NCBI RefSeq assembly: GCF_949628215.1
Contig: NC_134276.1
Location: forward strand, 58,383,733-58,447,732
DNA length: 64,000 nucleotides
From: Phalacrocorax aristotelis
Lineage: Eukaryota; Chordata; Aves; Suliformes; Phalacrocoracidae
Direction of reading: 5' to 3'
In this document: one piece after another, positions 39,241-52,620 of the stretch
Layout: every line of letters begins with the position of its first letter
Numbering within the stretch: the stretch's first letter is position 1
The notes under the pieces: generated by a model
The model's database searches: none
What the model was told of the DNA's origin: nothing
Seen by the model: only the letters and a program-made list of their open reading frames with translations
Translations under genes and position numbers: made by a program

Positions 39241-39548
39241 AGTCCTTATCATGCCGGAGGAAGGCTATAAATAATAATGAGCAGGAGCAAGACTACGCAG
39301 GCGCTGCTCCTTCCACCTCCCCAAGGAGCGTCGGCCTGGGTGCCAGCAGCCCACGGGACCCATGCCCAGGGGCCTTGCGGGGGCTCGGGGCTGCACCCGC
39401 CGAGCCCCTCTGGACTCCCCACCAAAGCTTTGGGGCCGGGGAGAGGCCGCCTATGGAGTTCTGCTTTGCGGAACAGTATTGGGATCTGACAGGGAATAGT
39501 CTGGGCTGGTTTAGGGCTATCATTTCCGTTGATGAAGCTTGCATCTAG
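39241..39548 (+). other. candidate exon or CpG-rich open segment of unknown function
   Basis: This segment directly follows the acceptor-like tract and stays open in one plus frame to a TAG at 39546-39548. The first ATG of that frame lies upstream at 39192. The middle (39290-39480) holds about twelve CpGs and encodes low-complexity Ala/Pro/Gly text. The last 30 codons ('MEFCFAEQYWDLTGNSLGWF') look more protein-like. The minus strand is open too (39659-39249), which argues for base composition over coding. No homologue is recognised. It could be a non-coding 5' exon, a CpG island edge or chance. Confidence 0.2.
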
Positions 39549-39734
39549 TATGATCCATAAAAATATCTCCAATTTTTTTTTCCCTAAGCTGTTATCTCCT
39601 TTTTTAATTGGCTTTGTCATGCCTTTTTTTCCTTCTTCTTCTAAATCCTCAACTCTCATATATTTTAATCATCTCATCTTTTCTGAGGGTAGCAACTGTG
39701 GGTTTGTTTGTGGGGGGAACTGTTGCTTCTTTGT

Positions 39735-39764
39735 GGTTTTTGTTTGTTTGTTTGTTTGTTTTTT
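39735..39764. repeat. GTTT microsatellite
   Basis: Short run of GTTT units within a T-rich stretch. Confidence 0.85.
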
Positions 39765-39827
39765 CTTGAGGTTGGTTTTTTTTTAACTGCTGTGCTTTAA
39801 ACCAGCCTTGCCTGTCTAAAGCTTCCA

Positions 39828-39882
39828 GTTGCTAAGCGACTTTTCCCCTCCGCCCTTCCCGCAGCCCGGTTGCCATAGCGCT
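39828..39882. promoter_or_regulatory. X-box-like (RFX) site and half-site in a CpG patch
   Basis: The 13-mer GTTGCTAAGCGAC (39828-39840) fits the RFX X-box consensus RYYNYY-N-RRNRAC. A GTTGCCAT half-site follows near 39870. Both lie in a short CpG-containing GC patch. The consensus is loose and chance matches are common, so support is weak. Confidence 0.25.
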
Positions 39883-40090
39883 GCCAGCCTGGGCTATCAA
39901 GTAGCAGAGAGCAGTGATTACTCACCAAAAAAAAAAAAAAACCCAAACCCCACTAAAAACCAGGGCTGCACGAGCAAATAAACGTTTTCTTTCCTTTTTA
40001 ATTCATTTTGTGAGCCAGCTGGAGGATCCTTGCGCACACTATAGCCACCGTTGCACGCCATGTTATTTTCTTGCTGAGTTTTTGTTTCAG

Positions 40091-40281
40091 TCTCTGCGTT
40101 AAAATAGGACGGACTGCAGTGCTGACTCATGGACACCTGTGACGTTGTTCATGGCAGCAACAGATATTTGAGGACATACTTTCTAAGAAGCTGTTTTTTA
40201 TACCTGGGCGACCAGCATCGCACCCTCCGTGACTATAATTCACCTCGTGCAAGCAGGTGCTATGCAGCTCTGCAAATCTGA
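40091..40281 (+). other. candidate short exon with a 50-codon ORF
   Basis: An acceptor-like sequence ('gagtttttgtttcag', ending at 40090) precedes a segment with an ATG at 40129-40131. The frame runs 50 codons to a TGA at 40279-40281. A possible donor (AAGCAG/GTGCTA) lies at 40256/40257. The encoded text begins 'MDTCDVVHGSNRYLRTYF'; I recognise no family and see no signal peptide. CpGs are frequent (about eight in 180 bases) against AT-rich flanks. If the neighbouring locus is MBNL2, which in human lies beside OXGR1 on the opposite strand, this could be an upstream non-coding exon. That is inference, and the donor is not a strong one. Confidence 0.22.
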
Positions 40282-43200
40282 GCATTTTCCCTTAGAAAAT
40301 GGGTGATATGGTTAAAGGTTTTCTCCTGAGATATTTTTTAGTAACAATAACATTATATGTACATAAAATGTGTGGTATGCTACCATCAAAGACTCAAAAA
40401 ACATACACATTAAAAATCACCTTTCCTTATCAAATGCTCGCAAACAAGTTTGTCCGAGAAATCATTTCCAGAGACATAGAGAGGCTTGCATAATTTTTTT
40501 AAAGGCAAAACACATCCCTAGTGGCTTGGGTGAGACAAAAGTCAGTGCCAACCCAAAACCATAAGAAACAAGAAGGAAAACCTGACATCTTCCTACTCTA
40601 AAATGCTAAGCTTTCTTGTCATCAATCTACTGATTGCCAAGCTTTACCAGCTGGGTGCTATAGGGTGACATGGAGCATGGCGAGACAGACCTGGGGTCTC
40701 TAATCAGCCACACCATCCCTCATACCCAGTCCAAAAAAAAGAGAAGTGTTTGACTTTTGTATAAAAATGAAAGTGTGCAGGCTTTAAAATACCTGCTGAT
40801 ATAGAATATGGTAGTATAAAATTACCTGTGTAAGAATATAAATCATGTGAGTTAAATTTGAGTTGATATTTGGGGGGAGAGAGGCTTTTCCTCCAGTAAA
40901 TGTTAAAAGCGGTACTTGATTTGGACATAGAATAGTTTCAGCTGTTCTATGACTTCAGTTGCCATTAATCACAACAAAAGCCTCCACCTCGGGTTGTCAG
41001 TAAAATCCTCTGTTAACATCCAGGGAACTTTCTTCCCACGTTCTGCAGTCGGTGAGATATTGTGATAATAAATGCAGCAAGGAGCTAGACTCCGTGTCCT
41101 TACGTGCCCTTCCATTTATCCAATCCAGCATCTGCCTATTTGAACGACTGCATCAGATACAGGCAGCGTGCCAGCTATTAAAATGTTACACCTACTGCCA
41201 TGGAGCTGAATTGTACATTTTGTTTTTCCCTTGTCCTTGAAAAGGACTTACTCCTGAAGTAAGAGGAGTGTGCTTAATGGCTCCTTGACTGAAATTCCCT
41301 ATTTACCCAACTATCTGTTCCCTGATTTGGTACTTTGTATTCTCTTCTCTTCATGCTATTCTTGGGAACATTAAATATCATTGTGCAAGAAAAGTCATTT
41401 AAGAAAAAACCTTTGCCAACTGAACAGAAAACTGATTTCAAAATCCATTTCTACTCTGATGAAGCACAAAAACCAAATATCATGAGAAAAAAAAAAAGGA
41501 TTATTTTTAACAGTTTCTTTTTTTTTTTGATCGGGATGGGGTTTTTTTGTTCTTAGGAGCTGACTGACATAACTTCAGCTGGGGTCCCTGTGTTGTGGTC
41601 AGAATCCAGACATCACTGAGGTTTCAATAAATTGGCACTTTCTTACTACTAATAATAAAAAACAATGGCAAAAAAATGATTCTCAGCGTTACTATCTGTC
41701 ATTCTAAAGGAATTCAGGATTTGAGAATGGCTATGTTCAATAAATTAGGGATTGAAGGTCTACAGAGCAGACCTTTTTGTCCTGGAAATTTTGATTTAAG
41801 GGTATATATTGCCAGATTTATTATGTGAAGAACCTTGCCTAACCACAGAATTAGGTGAATATCTTATTCTCAATTAGAGTGCTTTAGCTCTAGGCTTCTT
41901 TTCCTCCAGAAGAGAAATTACTGGAATAAAGGTTAAATATCCAAATCAGAAATATTATTGTCTGCGTTTCTTGATGTTTGAAATTATAATAGTACATTAA
42001 CCTAGTAGGACCAAGGCATCTCTATTTGCATGGTTTTGACATCTGAATTGGGCAATAACTTCTCCATGCTGAAATTATGCAATGGTTGTTAGTCAGCCTT
42101 TCATTTCCTCAAGCATTTGTGCACAGATTACATCCGCATATTATATTTTATTATGACTCATTAAAATGCTAATCGACAAAAGTATGCTATCACACTTCCA
42201 GAAGAGATCTACATCATTAAATGGGCCTCCATTTTGATACCTTTCTCATAGCCAACACAACACATCAGCTGAAATCCACATTAACAGCTTGCTTTCTACG
42301 TCTGAACAATGTTCGCTTTATGCATTGCCAGTCTCGCTTTACCTCCCGGTCTCTACCCATTTTGTTAAGTCCGCTCCTGATTTCTTTCTGGTTTCCTAAC
42401 TTTCTCCAACAATACCTTCAATCTGTTTTCAAGGTAAAATCACTGTATCGTGTTTAAGGTACTTCCGTGAGAGCCACCTCCTCTGCTGTCCAATTCCTGT
42501 ACTTCATTTACTTATCACAGTCCCCAAACTTTTTCCTCTACTCACATAAACACTTTGATTACTGCTTTCTCTATGTCACTTCCAGATCTGCTTGTTTGTT
42601 CTTGTATTTTCTTTTCCTGTCTGACTCTTTTCTCCAATCCTCTCCTATGCAGTTATTTGTGTTCTCTACAAAGCGCCCCCACCATCACCTAAGTTGTTTA
42701 TCAGCAAATGTTTCCACCATCCATAAATTCTGAAAGCCAAGATATCAAATTGACCAAACAGTATGTTGCCCTTACAGCTGGCAGGCAGCACACTTATGTC
42801 CCTTAAAACTTTCAGGTGATGATAACTTTAGACCAGCAGAATTTCCATTTTGCTGAATCTCAGTTACTCTGATGCTAGAAACTGGGAAATTGTTATTTCT
42901 CACCAGATATATGTTTATCCTGTTCCCCTATTTTCTACCATTGACCATGCTTTGATTATACGCTTTATACTGATGATTTTCCCTGCCACCTAGACTATTT
43001 TTTAAAAAAATTTCTGTAAAATTACTTCCCCCTGAGAAGTTAAAGTTCCTCAATCTTAGCATCTATTTCCTGAACATTCACATTAAAATCTAGAATATGA
43101 ATTCCAATATTCAAAGATATTTTTCTTTGCTCAGCAAAAATTATTGAGAAGGAATCTCCAGTTTTAATTCAGAGTTGCTGTCTACCTCTTTCAAAGATGC

Positions 43201-46200
43201 CATATATACTGGCAGGAGGAGTATTTTGCCCTTCAGCTCCACCAAAGCAATGATGTCCCCTTACCCTGGACTTTATGTCAACTCTCTTCTTTGTTTCACT
43301 GGCTCACTTTCTTGCGTCCCTGGAGCCTGGGCCTACTGGAGCAGGATTTGTGGACTTCACTGTGTTTTAATTTGGACATTGAGTTATATGAACTTAGGCC
43401 ATGGCTTTAGGAAGCCCCAGGTTTATCTGACCATGGACAGTGAAAGCAAAAATGGTAACAGTCATGAGAAATGAGAAAGTTGGCCCGAGTAAAAGAGGCT
43501 CTCGCCCAATAACAGAGTCATAACTGGGATTAGCTGAATCTGGGACTACCATGACTTAGTTTAGATAGTTGTGACTGAAGAAGGTTGAGGCATTCTGCCT
43601 GCTTTCAAAATAAATATGTCGATCATCTGCTCTCATTGGCTCCCACTCCAGTTGGCTTACTTGAGTTTTTTAAAAGTAGCATGTCTGTTTGTTGTGCACC
43701 TGGTGTAATACTATTTTTGTGCTACTATGAGGCATTTTATCAAGTGCAGAAATCATGCTGAGTACTGCAGTATTCTGAGCTTATGTATGTGCATGTAATT
43801 CTAACACATAGCCTCAAAGAAAAACCTTTGTCAGAATTATAGATCGCTAGATATTCATTATTCAACATTGTTTGGATTTCTGTCTAAAACATTTTATTAT
43901 CCTTTTAGTCTGATAGCAGTTTTCTGGACCATTGTGCAAGCTTTAGTGTTACTTAGCAGTTAATCTCACCCAAAAATGGAATAACAGGCTTCTTTGTCTA
44001 CCCAACTTCACACTGTTTGCTGTTCGATCTAATCAAAGAAAAATAAATACCATTCATTTTTATCCTACTACTGTACACTCTAAATACTAACACATTTCAT
44101 ATATACCAGTGGAAAGTGAAAAAAAAATGCATGCAAAAGAAGTTAAATTCCAGACAGAAACAACTTGTGATAGGAAATAATAATATCCATTAAGAGTAAG
44201 TAAGAGAAACTCTAACATGTTCTCTGGATGTTTTGAAGGGCTGGCTGAGATCCATGGATGCTCAGATTTTGCTTGGAGACCTTCGAAAATGAATGGATAG
44301 ATAAAAAACTATCTATATTTTCCTTTTTTTTTTTTTGTTTAAGCTTTGTATATATGGTATTTCTTTCTCAAGTAATAAACATGTAATGAGGTTCCGCTTA
44401 AAATGATGGTGACTTCAGGTAAGCGGTTTTCTAAGTTCATTACAGGATGAACTTTCTATTTCCTTTCTAGAAAAGCAATTATTTAGAGCCATCAATATCT
44501 GTTGCCAGCCCCCCAGTTCCTTGCCTTTCAATGGAAGATACCTAAGTAGAATATTTATTCTCTACAGAGAATAAAATATAATAGCCCATGGCTTCAGAGA
44601 CAAATGTGGTTTTGTTGCTATTGCCCTGTTTTTGTCTCTTGTATCGTTCTCTTTTTTTTCTTAGCCTAATTCCCTATTCTCTTGTAGATTTGTATTTCAG
44701 ATTTTAGCCAGCGGCATAAAGTGCTTCTCAGAGAGCCTCTTGAAACTTCTCAGTCCACTCCATGAAATCAGCGTGAATGTTCTTGTCTCATGGGACTCCT
44801 AGAATAGATAAAAGCCTGCAAGGGCATCTACAAAGTGAAAAAGCACGAAAAGGAAAAATAAAGTCAAAATGACTACAACTCAGCCTGCCTTTTTACCATG
44901 GGTGAGAAAGACCATCCTCTTATCTCAGAATCAAGGCCTCAGTCCAGCTTTTACTCAAGACACTGGAATGTTTTCCCCAGACTTGAGTCAGAGCTGCATC
45001 AGTCCCCAGCACTCCTTTACAGTACTTGGTGTTGACGCAAGCGCTTGCATATAGTCAGGCCACAGCGGTATCACAAGTCACTATTTCCTTCCCAGACTAA
45101 GAAACTGCCTGGCAATATTTTGTGCTTGTACATTTCTTTAAGGCTTTTATTACTTTATCAAGGCTTTAAGAGTACAGGTTACATTTTTCAAGACTCCATA
45201 TGCACCTTGCAGCCTAACTTTCGTTAAAAGTAATTTGGACTTTCAAGCCAGGTTGATGCAGAAGGAAGAAACTTACTGTGCCTTTGAGGTATGATTTAGA
45301 AATATTATAATTCCTCTCTTTCATTTTGGTCTTTTTGTGGACCTACATCACAGTCTTGCCATCTTGTACCCCTCCATCAGTGCAAGATGAACCTCAACTT
45401 CATTCAGTCTGGCCTTTTATGATCTGTCTTACTCTGTGGCATCCACTGTTTGCACAAGGAATACCAAACAGCAGCCAGCTATTGTTAATACAGGAAACAG
45501 AACTAAACTTTATCCACATTATTAAATAAAATTTATCTGCATTATTTTCACACCTGTAAGCAAGGCCTTTCATAAATAGATCATCAGCTTTTCATATCCC
45601 TGAAATTCATATCATCCATAGGCCACGATATACAGAGGCAACCAGGCTCCTAACTCTAAGTCAGGTTTTGGTAGAAGTTAAGGCACTTCTGTACCAGCTG
45701 GGAGCCTTTCAGGAAATATGGAATACACAAAAGCATTCCAGAACAGTATACATTTTAATTCCAATGTTCCCCTCCCCTTGCCCTGGAAAACCCCATAATG
45801 AGCCTTGTCCGTGGCTTAACAGCACCTATGTTCACACATCACCCTGACCTGGCCATGAAAGATTCCTCATTATGTTCACTTCAGGAAGTCCTGAAGTTGT
45901 GGATGACAACAGGATTCTGGGAAAGGTGCATGTAAGTCCTCCGTCTGCAATGAATTCTGTAAGGAGCCCAGGCAGTGACTAAAGACATCTTGGAGCAATA
46001 GTTCGAAGACTTGGATAACAGAAATGCCAGGGAGGGATTTTCTGTTTTGACAGCTTTGGGAAAAATTCATGCTTTCTCATTTTAGCTGCTTAACTGAAAT
46101 ACTGGAATGAGGACGCAGATGCTTAATGTTTCCTCAACAGGGCAAAACAGACACCTCTAGAGGGCTGCCTCCCTCCACTTTCCCCACAGGGTCCATGGGT

Positions 46201-47389
46201 GACTAAGCTTTCAATGGAGGTGCATTATTTAGATGCCTTCAACTAGGTGGTGTGAACATTTCTGAGTTTGGTATATGCAGGAAGTGACTTAGATGTTGAA
46301 CCAGAATTTGCAGGAGATCTAGGATGAACTTCTGCTCTCTTTCAGTAAACCAAAGTTGGGTCTTCAAACAGAGGGGAGAATGAAGCTTCCTTTACCCATT
46401 CCCTATAGTAAGTGATGGAGAAACACACTTTTGCTCCACATTGGAGCAAATTAATATCTGGTCTGGCACTGTCTAGTTCAAAGCTTTTTGCTCTTTAGAT
46501 CTTGTACAGCAACTACCACACTGCACATTCAGCAGAACAGAAAAACCTGGGAAGAACGTGCCAGTGGAGAAGGAGGTAGGGATTGTTTACATACTTGTGT
46601 ACACACTGCATACACAGTTACACATGCCACAACTGCCTCTTCTTCCTGCAGGAAAAGTGGCTCACCATTTGCGCTCAGTGAGGATAGTGGTTCAGAAGCA
46701 AAAGCCAAACAGTGTTTGTTTTTTTCATTTCATGGGACATTGGATAAAGGAACTGTGTAATGTACTGTCTAATGTGCAATACTTAAATACCTTCTGTCGT
46801 CTCAAGTTATGTTTTTTGTCATCCATTCAGTGAGTCCTAAGAGTCTGAAATCCCTCTGACAGGAACTTCCCTATTTCCCCACCCAGGCTCCCAGTTTGCC
46901 AGAGAGATAAATAATTTCACAATAGCAGCTCTCTCCCCTCTGCCCCCCAAATCTATTTCTGTGGTACCACAATTATAAAAATAAATACCCAGATAAGGAA
47001 GGACTGAATTCAGGTGTTTTTCACACTGTAAAACTAAGAGGGCAACATTTTAGTTTTCACCATGCCCAGGGCTTCCAGAACACTCACAGCAGTCATGAAT
47101 CTGTTCAAATCACTTTATAGCTTTTTAACCTTTGAAGACCTTGTACTAGGAATTGACAAACTACTTTCAACAGCAAATTAGCTGCATTTTCAGCTCTTTA
47201 GTGGCCTTTGTTTCAGAGATGAGTAAATACTTTTATGTTAAATGCAGGATATATGCTCATTTAGAGATATGTAAGAGAGTTTTCAAAGTAGCTGCTTTGA
47301 ATGGAGTTTAAATAATGTATTTATTCTGGGATGTTTCTGAAATCATAAGAATTTTCAGTAGTGAAGTTTGGGAAATCTGGTGCTGCCTC
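40282..47389. other. intergenic or intronic, nothing recognised
   Basis: Seven kilobases of AT-rich DNA with only homopolymers (A run at 41488-41498, T runs at 41519-41528 and 44324-44336). A pyrimidine-rich stretch at 42220-42740 gives 70-90 codon plus frames, which I read as composition only. The segment 42120-42200 has several ATTA/TAAT words. Confidence 0.45.
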
Positions 47390-47740
47390 TAGGACTGCCA
47401 GCCTGTGTGCTCTAGCTTTGGTCAAACACGCTGCTGCTAGGATTTTTCTCCTGCTAGCTGCTACTCGGGCCATGCTGAGCCAGGCCCATCCCAAGGCTGA
47501 GGTCCCATCCCAGCCTTGGCCATCCCGAGGCAGGTACCTTATGCCCAAGGCTGGGGCTGCCCTGGTGCCCCCGGCTCCCCTGCTTCTGGCTGGGGTGGTG
47601 TGATGGGCCCTGGCTGCTGAGTCTTGCCCCAACATCCCCCAGCTCAGGGAGCCCTCTCCATTCCCATCGCCCCAGCTTCAGCAAGCAGCCGGCCCTCACT
47701 GTACCCTGCCAGCCCTCCCCTGCTGGAGAGGGGCATTATC
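47390..47740. other. GC-rich block, open on both strands
   Basis: About 350 bases rich in GGCC/CCAGCC-type words, with Ala/Pro-rich frames on plus (47361-47603) and minus (47635-47321). No domain, repeat family or CpG density typical of a promoter was recognised. Confidence 0.4.
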
Positions 47741-50700
47741 TCTGCATGGTAGATGCTGAAAAAACACCTTGGTTGTCTTGGTCGTATAGAAGCAAAACCA
47801 TCTTTATCTGCACTACTTGTAGAAGATTTCCTTCAATGTATTCCTTCCCACAAAGCTATTGCACGCTACATGCAGGGTCATCAGCTATCGTTGCTCCCCA
47901 ATGGGCCAAAGTGATGCTAATCAGTATCACAATACAACTTACACTGAGAATTAGGTTAATTTATAGGCAATGAGATTTACTAAATGAGTAGAGAAAACTA
48001 CTGAACATGGAGGGACTATTACATCCATGAGCGCCAATGATCTAATTGGACTTGGCCATTTCACCTCTGTTAAAGCATGGCCACTTCCACCTGGTTAAAT
48101 GGGCACCCTAAATCAGCTGTTTTGGAGATGACACTGCTCTGATACTCCACAAATGTTCACCAGATTCTGTTGTTTAAAAGCCCAAAAGTAAAATGTCATT
48201 AAAGGGCATTGTCTTCTGGAGTAGATATGCCAAGTAGTGGGGGCACACTCACTCATGCATTAGCCCATAGATGAGAAAACATGACTGGGAAAGGAGTGTC
48301 AGTGGAAAAGCAAGGGAAAAGGGTAGACACATGAATATTTTGGTTGGCAAATGTCATTTTGCATAGTATGGGGTTTTGGCACACCTAGGATTTTGTATCA
48401 AAAGTGCTTTGGATTATGATGAGCTGCACAGCTGGAATAAGTAGACGTAGAGAATACCAGTCTGTTGGTAGCTCAAGGTCTCCTTCCTGTCCTATTGCTC
48501 TCACCGTGGGTCACTGATAAGAGCTAGTATAATTGTTTTGGTTAGTAGGTTCGGGTTTTTTTCCCCCCCCAGTTGCAGCCATTTGACAAAACCACAACAT
48601 TATTTCCCTCCTTCTCTGCCCCTCACACACTACAAAACAACGACAAGGGAGAAGGCAGAACAAAATAGCAGATGATTAAAATGCGAAATGGCTACAGCAG
48701 TGCAGCGGGAGCACAGAAGTTCAGAGGTACAGAAGAGCAATGCAATACTCAGGGAGAGAGAATACATTAATTATACGGACAGTTTTATTTATCCAGTCTC
48801 ATGTTCTCATACAGTTTTTATTGATCACAGAACAGTTTAGCATACCAGCAGGAACACTTTTCTGCATCCCACTGGGTATTACTAAAAACCCAGCAATATT
48901 TTACATTCATTGGGGTCAAGAGAATTTATTTGTTACATGTAGTCCCATTGCAATACCCAATTTTTAGCAGTACTAGTCACCACTAATGTTTCCACTGATG
49001 AATGCATGTAAGGGCTTAATAGCTGTAAACGGCAGATCACAAAATATCGATGGATTAGTTTAAACCTCATCTTAAGTTCAATAAACCACGGATACCAGCC
49101 ACACCAAGACAATTTTAATGTCTCTTCAGAAATATTGATCATTGCATTGTTGATTTTTTATGTCTTTGGTGAGACCAAAACCTCTATACATTCACTTAAA
49201 GTTTAGAAGAAAATGCCACACAGAAGCAATCTTTCACTCCATGGGATTTATTTTTGAGGTTCAGGGTGACAATATTTTTCTGGGTTCACTTTTCTCCAAA
49301 TAAAACCAACAGCCAACACTTTCTTTCCACAAAAAGTGGTCCCAAGGTTGGAGTCTCAATCACATGCATGGAACTTCACCATGTTATGCCACCATATGTA
49401 TGATGAGCTACTGGACTGCTGATGGCATGGACTTGTTTCCCTATTCTTGCAGACCTGCTTGGGAGTAAAGAGATAGGTCAAGAACTTTTTACATCCTCTA
49501 GATGCTGGCTGGCCATGACTCTAGTGAAATCTCCTTCCTCATCCCCCATTAACCGCCAGTGCTGGTCTTTTCCTTCATATGTCCTGTCTTAAGTTTTCTA
49601 GCCTGCTTCTTGGGCTCCCTCTTTCTTTTTTCCCTGTCCAAAGGAGCAGACAGCTGGTTCCTAGTTACACTATAGAAAATCTTACAGGAGACATCGCTTT
49701 TTCTCTTTCCTCAAGCAGGAAAGCAGTTAATCTTTGCTTCTTGCTTAGTAGAGGTGTGCTCCTATATAAGTTTCTGGTCCTAATTTTTGGTGTGCAGTCT
49801 TGTCTCAAAATGTTGGGAATTACACTTCTTGGTTAAGATATTCATTACCTGAGAAAAGCATCATAATTTCTAACCACTGCCCTAATATTAGTGCTTCTAA
49901 AAATAACCTTCTTGTCTCTAGTCTCGGCTGCATTCTTCCAGTGCTGATATTGAGAACCACTGAACCTGAAATATGGTTATCGCCTGTCTCATTAGGTCAT
50001 TCTCATACTTGACTATTGAATGTAAGTTGTGTTGACATTAGAAAGTTAGGCAGTTTAACACTTCTCTCTGCTTTGGTTCTCTTGGCAAACTCTGAACCTT
50101 GTGCTTCTGCTGTCATAAGAAGCAGCTTTTTTTTCGACTAGCAAACAGTGTTGGTCTATTTTAGCTATGTGGAGAAACACTGGATTTCTTTTTGTCTTTC
50201 TCACTTATGCCCAATATTTTCTGCTTGACTTCACCAGCTTATTGTAGCTCTCCTTCAAAACAGTGACAGGACATACATTGAGGTTAGGAGCCAAAATGGC
50301 CTTCAGCTTTCCTCAGAGAAAAACATGCCTAGAGTAATATCAATTTTGAACACTTTTATATAGCTAATATTATTTAACAAAAGCTGTTACGAAATGAATG
50401 TGATGACCTCTACATTTACAAATAGGTCATTTGGATTTACTGTTGTCTTGCTGTCCCTCTTTCCTCTTCACTCAGTAAATATAGAGGTACTCTTTGGTGC
50501 TATGGCCAACACTTCCACGAACTCAAGACAACTTGACAGTTCTTGGCACAGGTGCCATGAGTACCAAGCAAGCTGTCTCTTCTCCTGTCTGGGTATGGCC
50601 CCTCAAATGTGAGGTCTGCGAACTTCGGGGTGCAAGTTCTGCAATTTTTCCACTGCCCTGTGCACCAAACATACTGGCGGTCAAGGTGTAATTCTTCCCC

Positions 50701-52109
50701 TTAGCAGTCTGTGAACACAGATCGTTTCATCAAAACATCATACAGAGGTTAAAGCAAATTTTAACAGTCAAGGCAAAGGATAGTTTAGAAGGGTTTTCCA
50801 TTCCCCATACACTGTAAGGACTATACAGGTACCTAGTTTGGCAAAGCTTTGCCATCTTAAAACCCCAGAACGTACTCTTCCATAGTCTTCTGCAGCTTTC
50901 CAGGCAGATGCTTGTTCTGCGCAAACAGCTCCCTGATCTCTGTAGCAAAATGTCCTTGTCAATTTAGATTGTTTTCTGCTTCATTTCCTAGAGTTTTTGA
51001 CCTTGCTAGTCAAAAATGATTTGGTGAGCTCTTCGACAAATAGGTCCTAACCTTCTATGGACAATTGCTGTGCTCTGTATCAAATTGCAAGGACTTTGCT
51101 AAATGATTGTCTTGTCTTCTGCTTGTGTTCTCACAGAGTGTCAACAAACTGCTGCCAAACAAAAGTAATATAATCTGGCTGTGACTGTGCTAATAACCAA
51201 GCCCAGATCCGCAAGTATTTTCAGCCCTCCTGAAGCCCTATTAAAAAAAAGATGCTTAGATACTTACAAGAGTGTGGGTTCACCTTGCATACCATATATA
51301 TATATATATATTACCACAGAGCTGTGTATCCCTCATGAACAAGATGGTAGAAGACAGAAAATATATATTCAAGATTATATCTCAGGAAGGCAAAAATCTG
51401 ACTATAACTAGACTGAGTAACTCTGCTCCTTCCTAAGCCAAATCACTAAACACAGAGTAATGTAAGAGAAACAAACCCAACCATTACTAAAGATGAAAAA
51501 TTGGGCTAAGGTAGAGAGGAGAAAACACCGTACCTAAGGCTATGCTGCATAAAGAGATAGCAGCAGGTAATTCCAAAATAAAGCAAAGGAGCTGCTACCA
51601 TAATTCAGGTTTGGATAAGTCAGGGGGAAAAGTGACCAAGGAAGGATGGATCAGCAGATGGGACTGAAGGGGAGAAGAATGGCTGGCCTGGTAGAGCCAG
51701 CTTGCCAAAAAGGAAAAGTTTTAGAGAACAAGTGGGCAAAGCTGACAGGACAAAGAAGGACCTTGACATGGGAGAAACCAATATAGTTGTTAGTACTCTC
51801 TGGGTCTCTGCTTCCTCTTACAAAAAAAAAATAGTAAATTCTTGACTAAAATTATAGCAACTGCTCAGTTCTTTCTTTCAAAGGGGTTGTTAGCTCCAAG
51901 AAACTGAAATAAAACCACCCCTTTGTTTTTATGTTGTACCCCAACTGTATCGTGAGTCTTTCTCATCCCTACCTGTACTATAAATGCAGCATTACAATTT
52001 TATTTAGGGTTGTTGGGCCCAATACACTTTGCACTTGAAAACAACATGCCACATCGTCATTTTCCTGATGTCTTCTGCAGGATTCTTTAACACTGAGCCT
52101 GAGCCTCAA
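47741..52109. other. intergenic, with a TA dinucleotide repeat
   Basis: No gene recognised. A perfect TA repeat is at 51294-51312 and a C8 run at about 48563-48570. Confidence 0.45.
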
Positions 52110-52620
52110 AGACCATAGTGTCATGGAGTGGCGGTCACCCTCTCTGGCAAGAATGCCCGCACCATTGTGCCCCCACAGCCTGGCCCCGGAAGCAGGGTGG
52201 CACCCTCCCGCATGCCTGCGACACCCTGGGGTGGTGTAGGCGCATTTCCCTCCTCCTGATGGTTCCTGAGTGGGAGCTATGTCCCTCTTGGGCCCAGTGG
52301 GGGTGGTGGAAAGTGGTCTTGAGGAGATGGGGAGCCTCCTTCCTCAGCCAGCGCTGTCCTCCCCCTGTGAGGGAGGTGCAGGAACAGCATCTTTAAAGGA
52401 CCAGGCTTCCTCCCAGTGCTCAGCTCTGCAGCCTCCATGGTGTGGCGCTTGGTGGAGAGAGGGCTCTCAGCCCTATGGCGACACAGGATGGCGACTGGTG
52501 TGCTCCAGTGGGAAGCCCTCCTTAGGGAAAGCCTGGTGTGGTGACACTGAGTCACAGTCTCACAGACACATGTCTTGATAGCGACAGACTATGGGAGCCA
52601 AAAAACCCAGGGGTGAAACG
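52110..52620. other. GC-rich block, open on both strands
   Basis: Similar in texture to the 10.2 and 47.4 kb blocks. It has 92-102 codon frames on both strands that resemble no protein I know. It may be a decayed mobile element or simple GC enrichment. Confidence 0.4.

Noticed and set aside
47321..47699. Overlapping Ala/Gly-rich frames
   Set aside because: Frames on both strands overlap fully, and no homologue is recognised.
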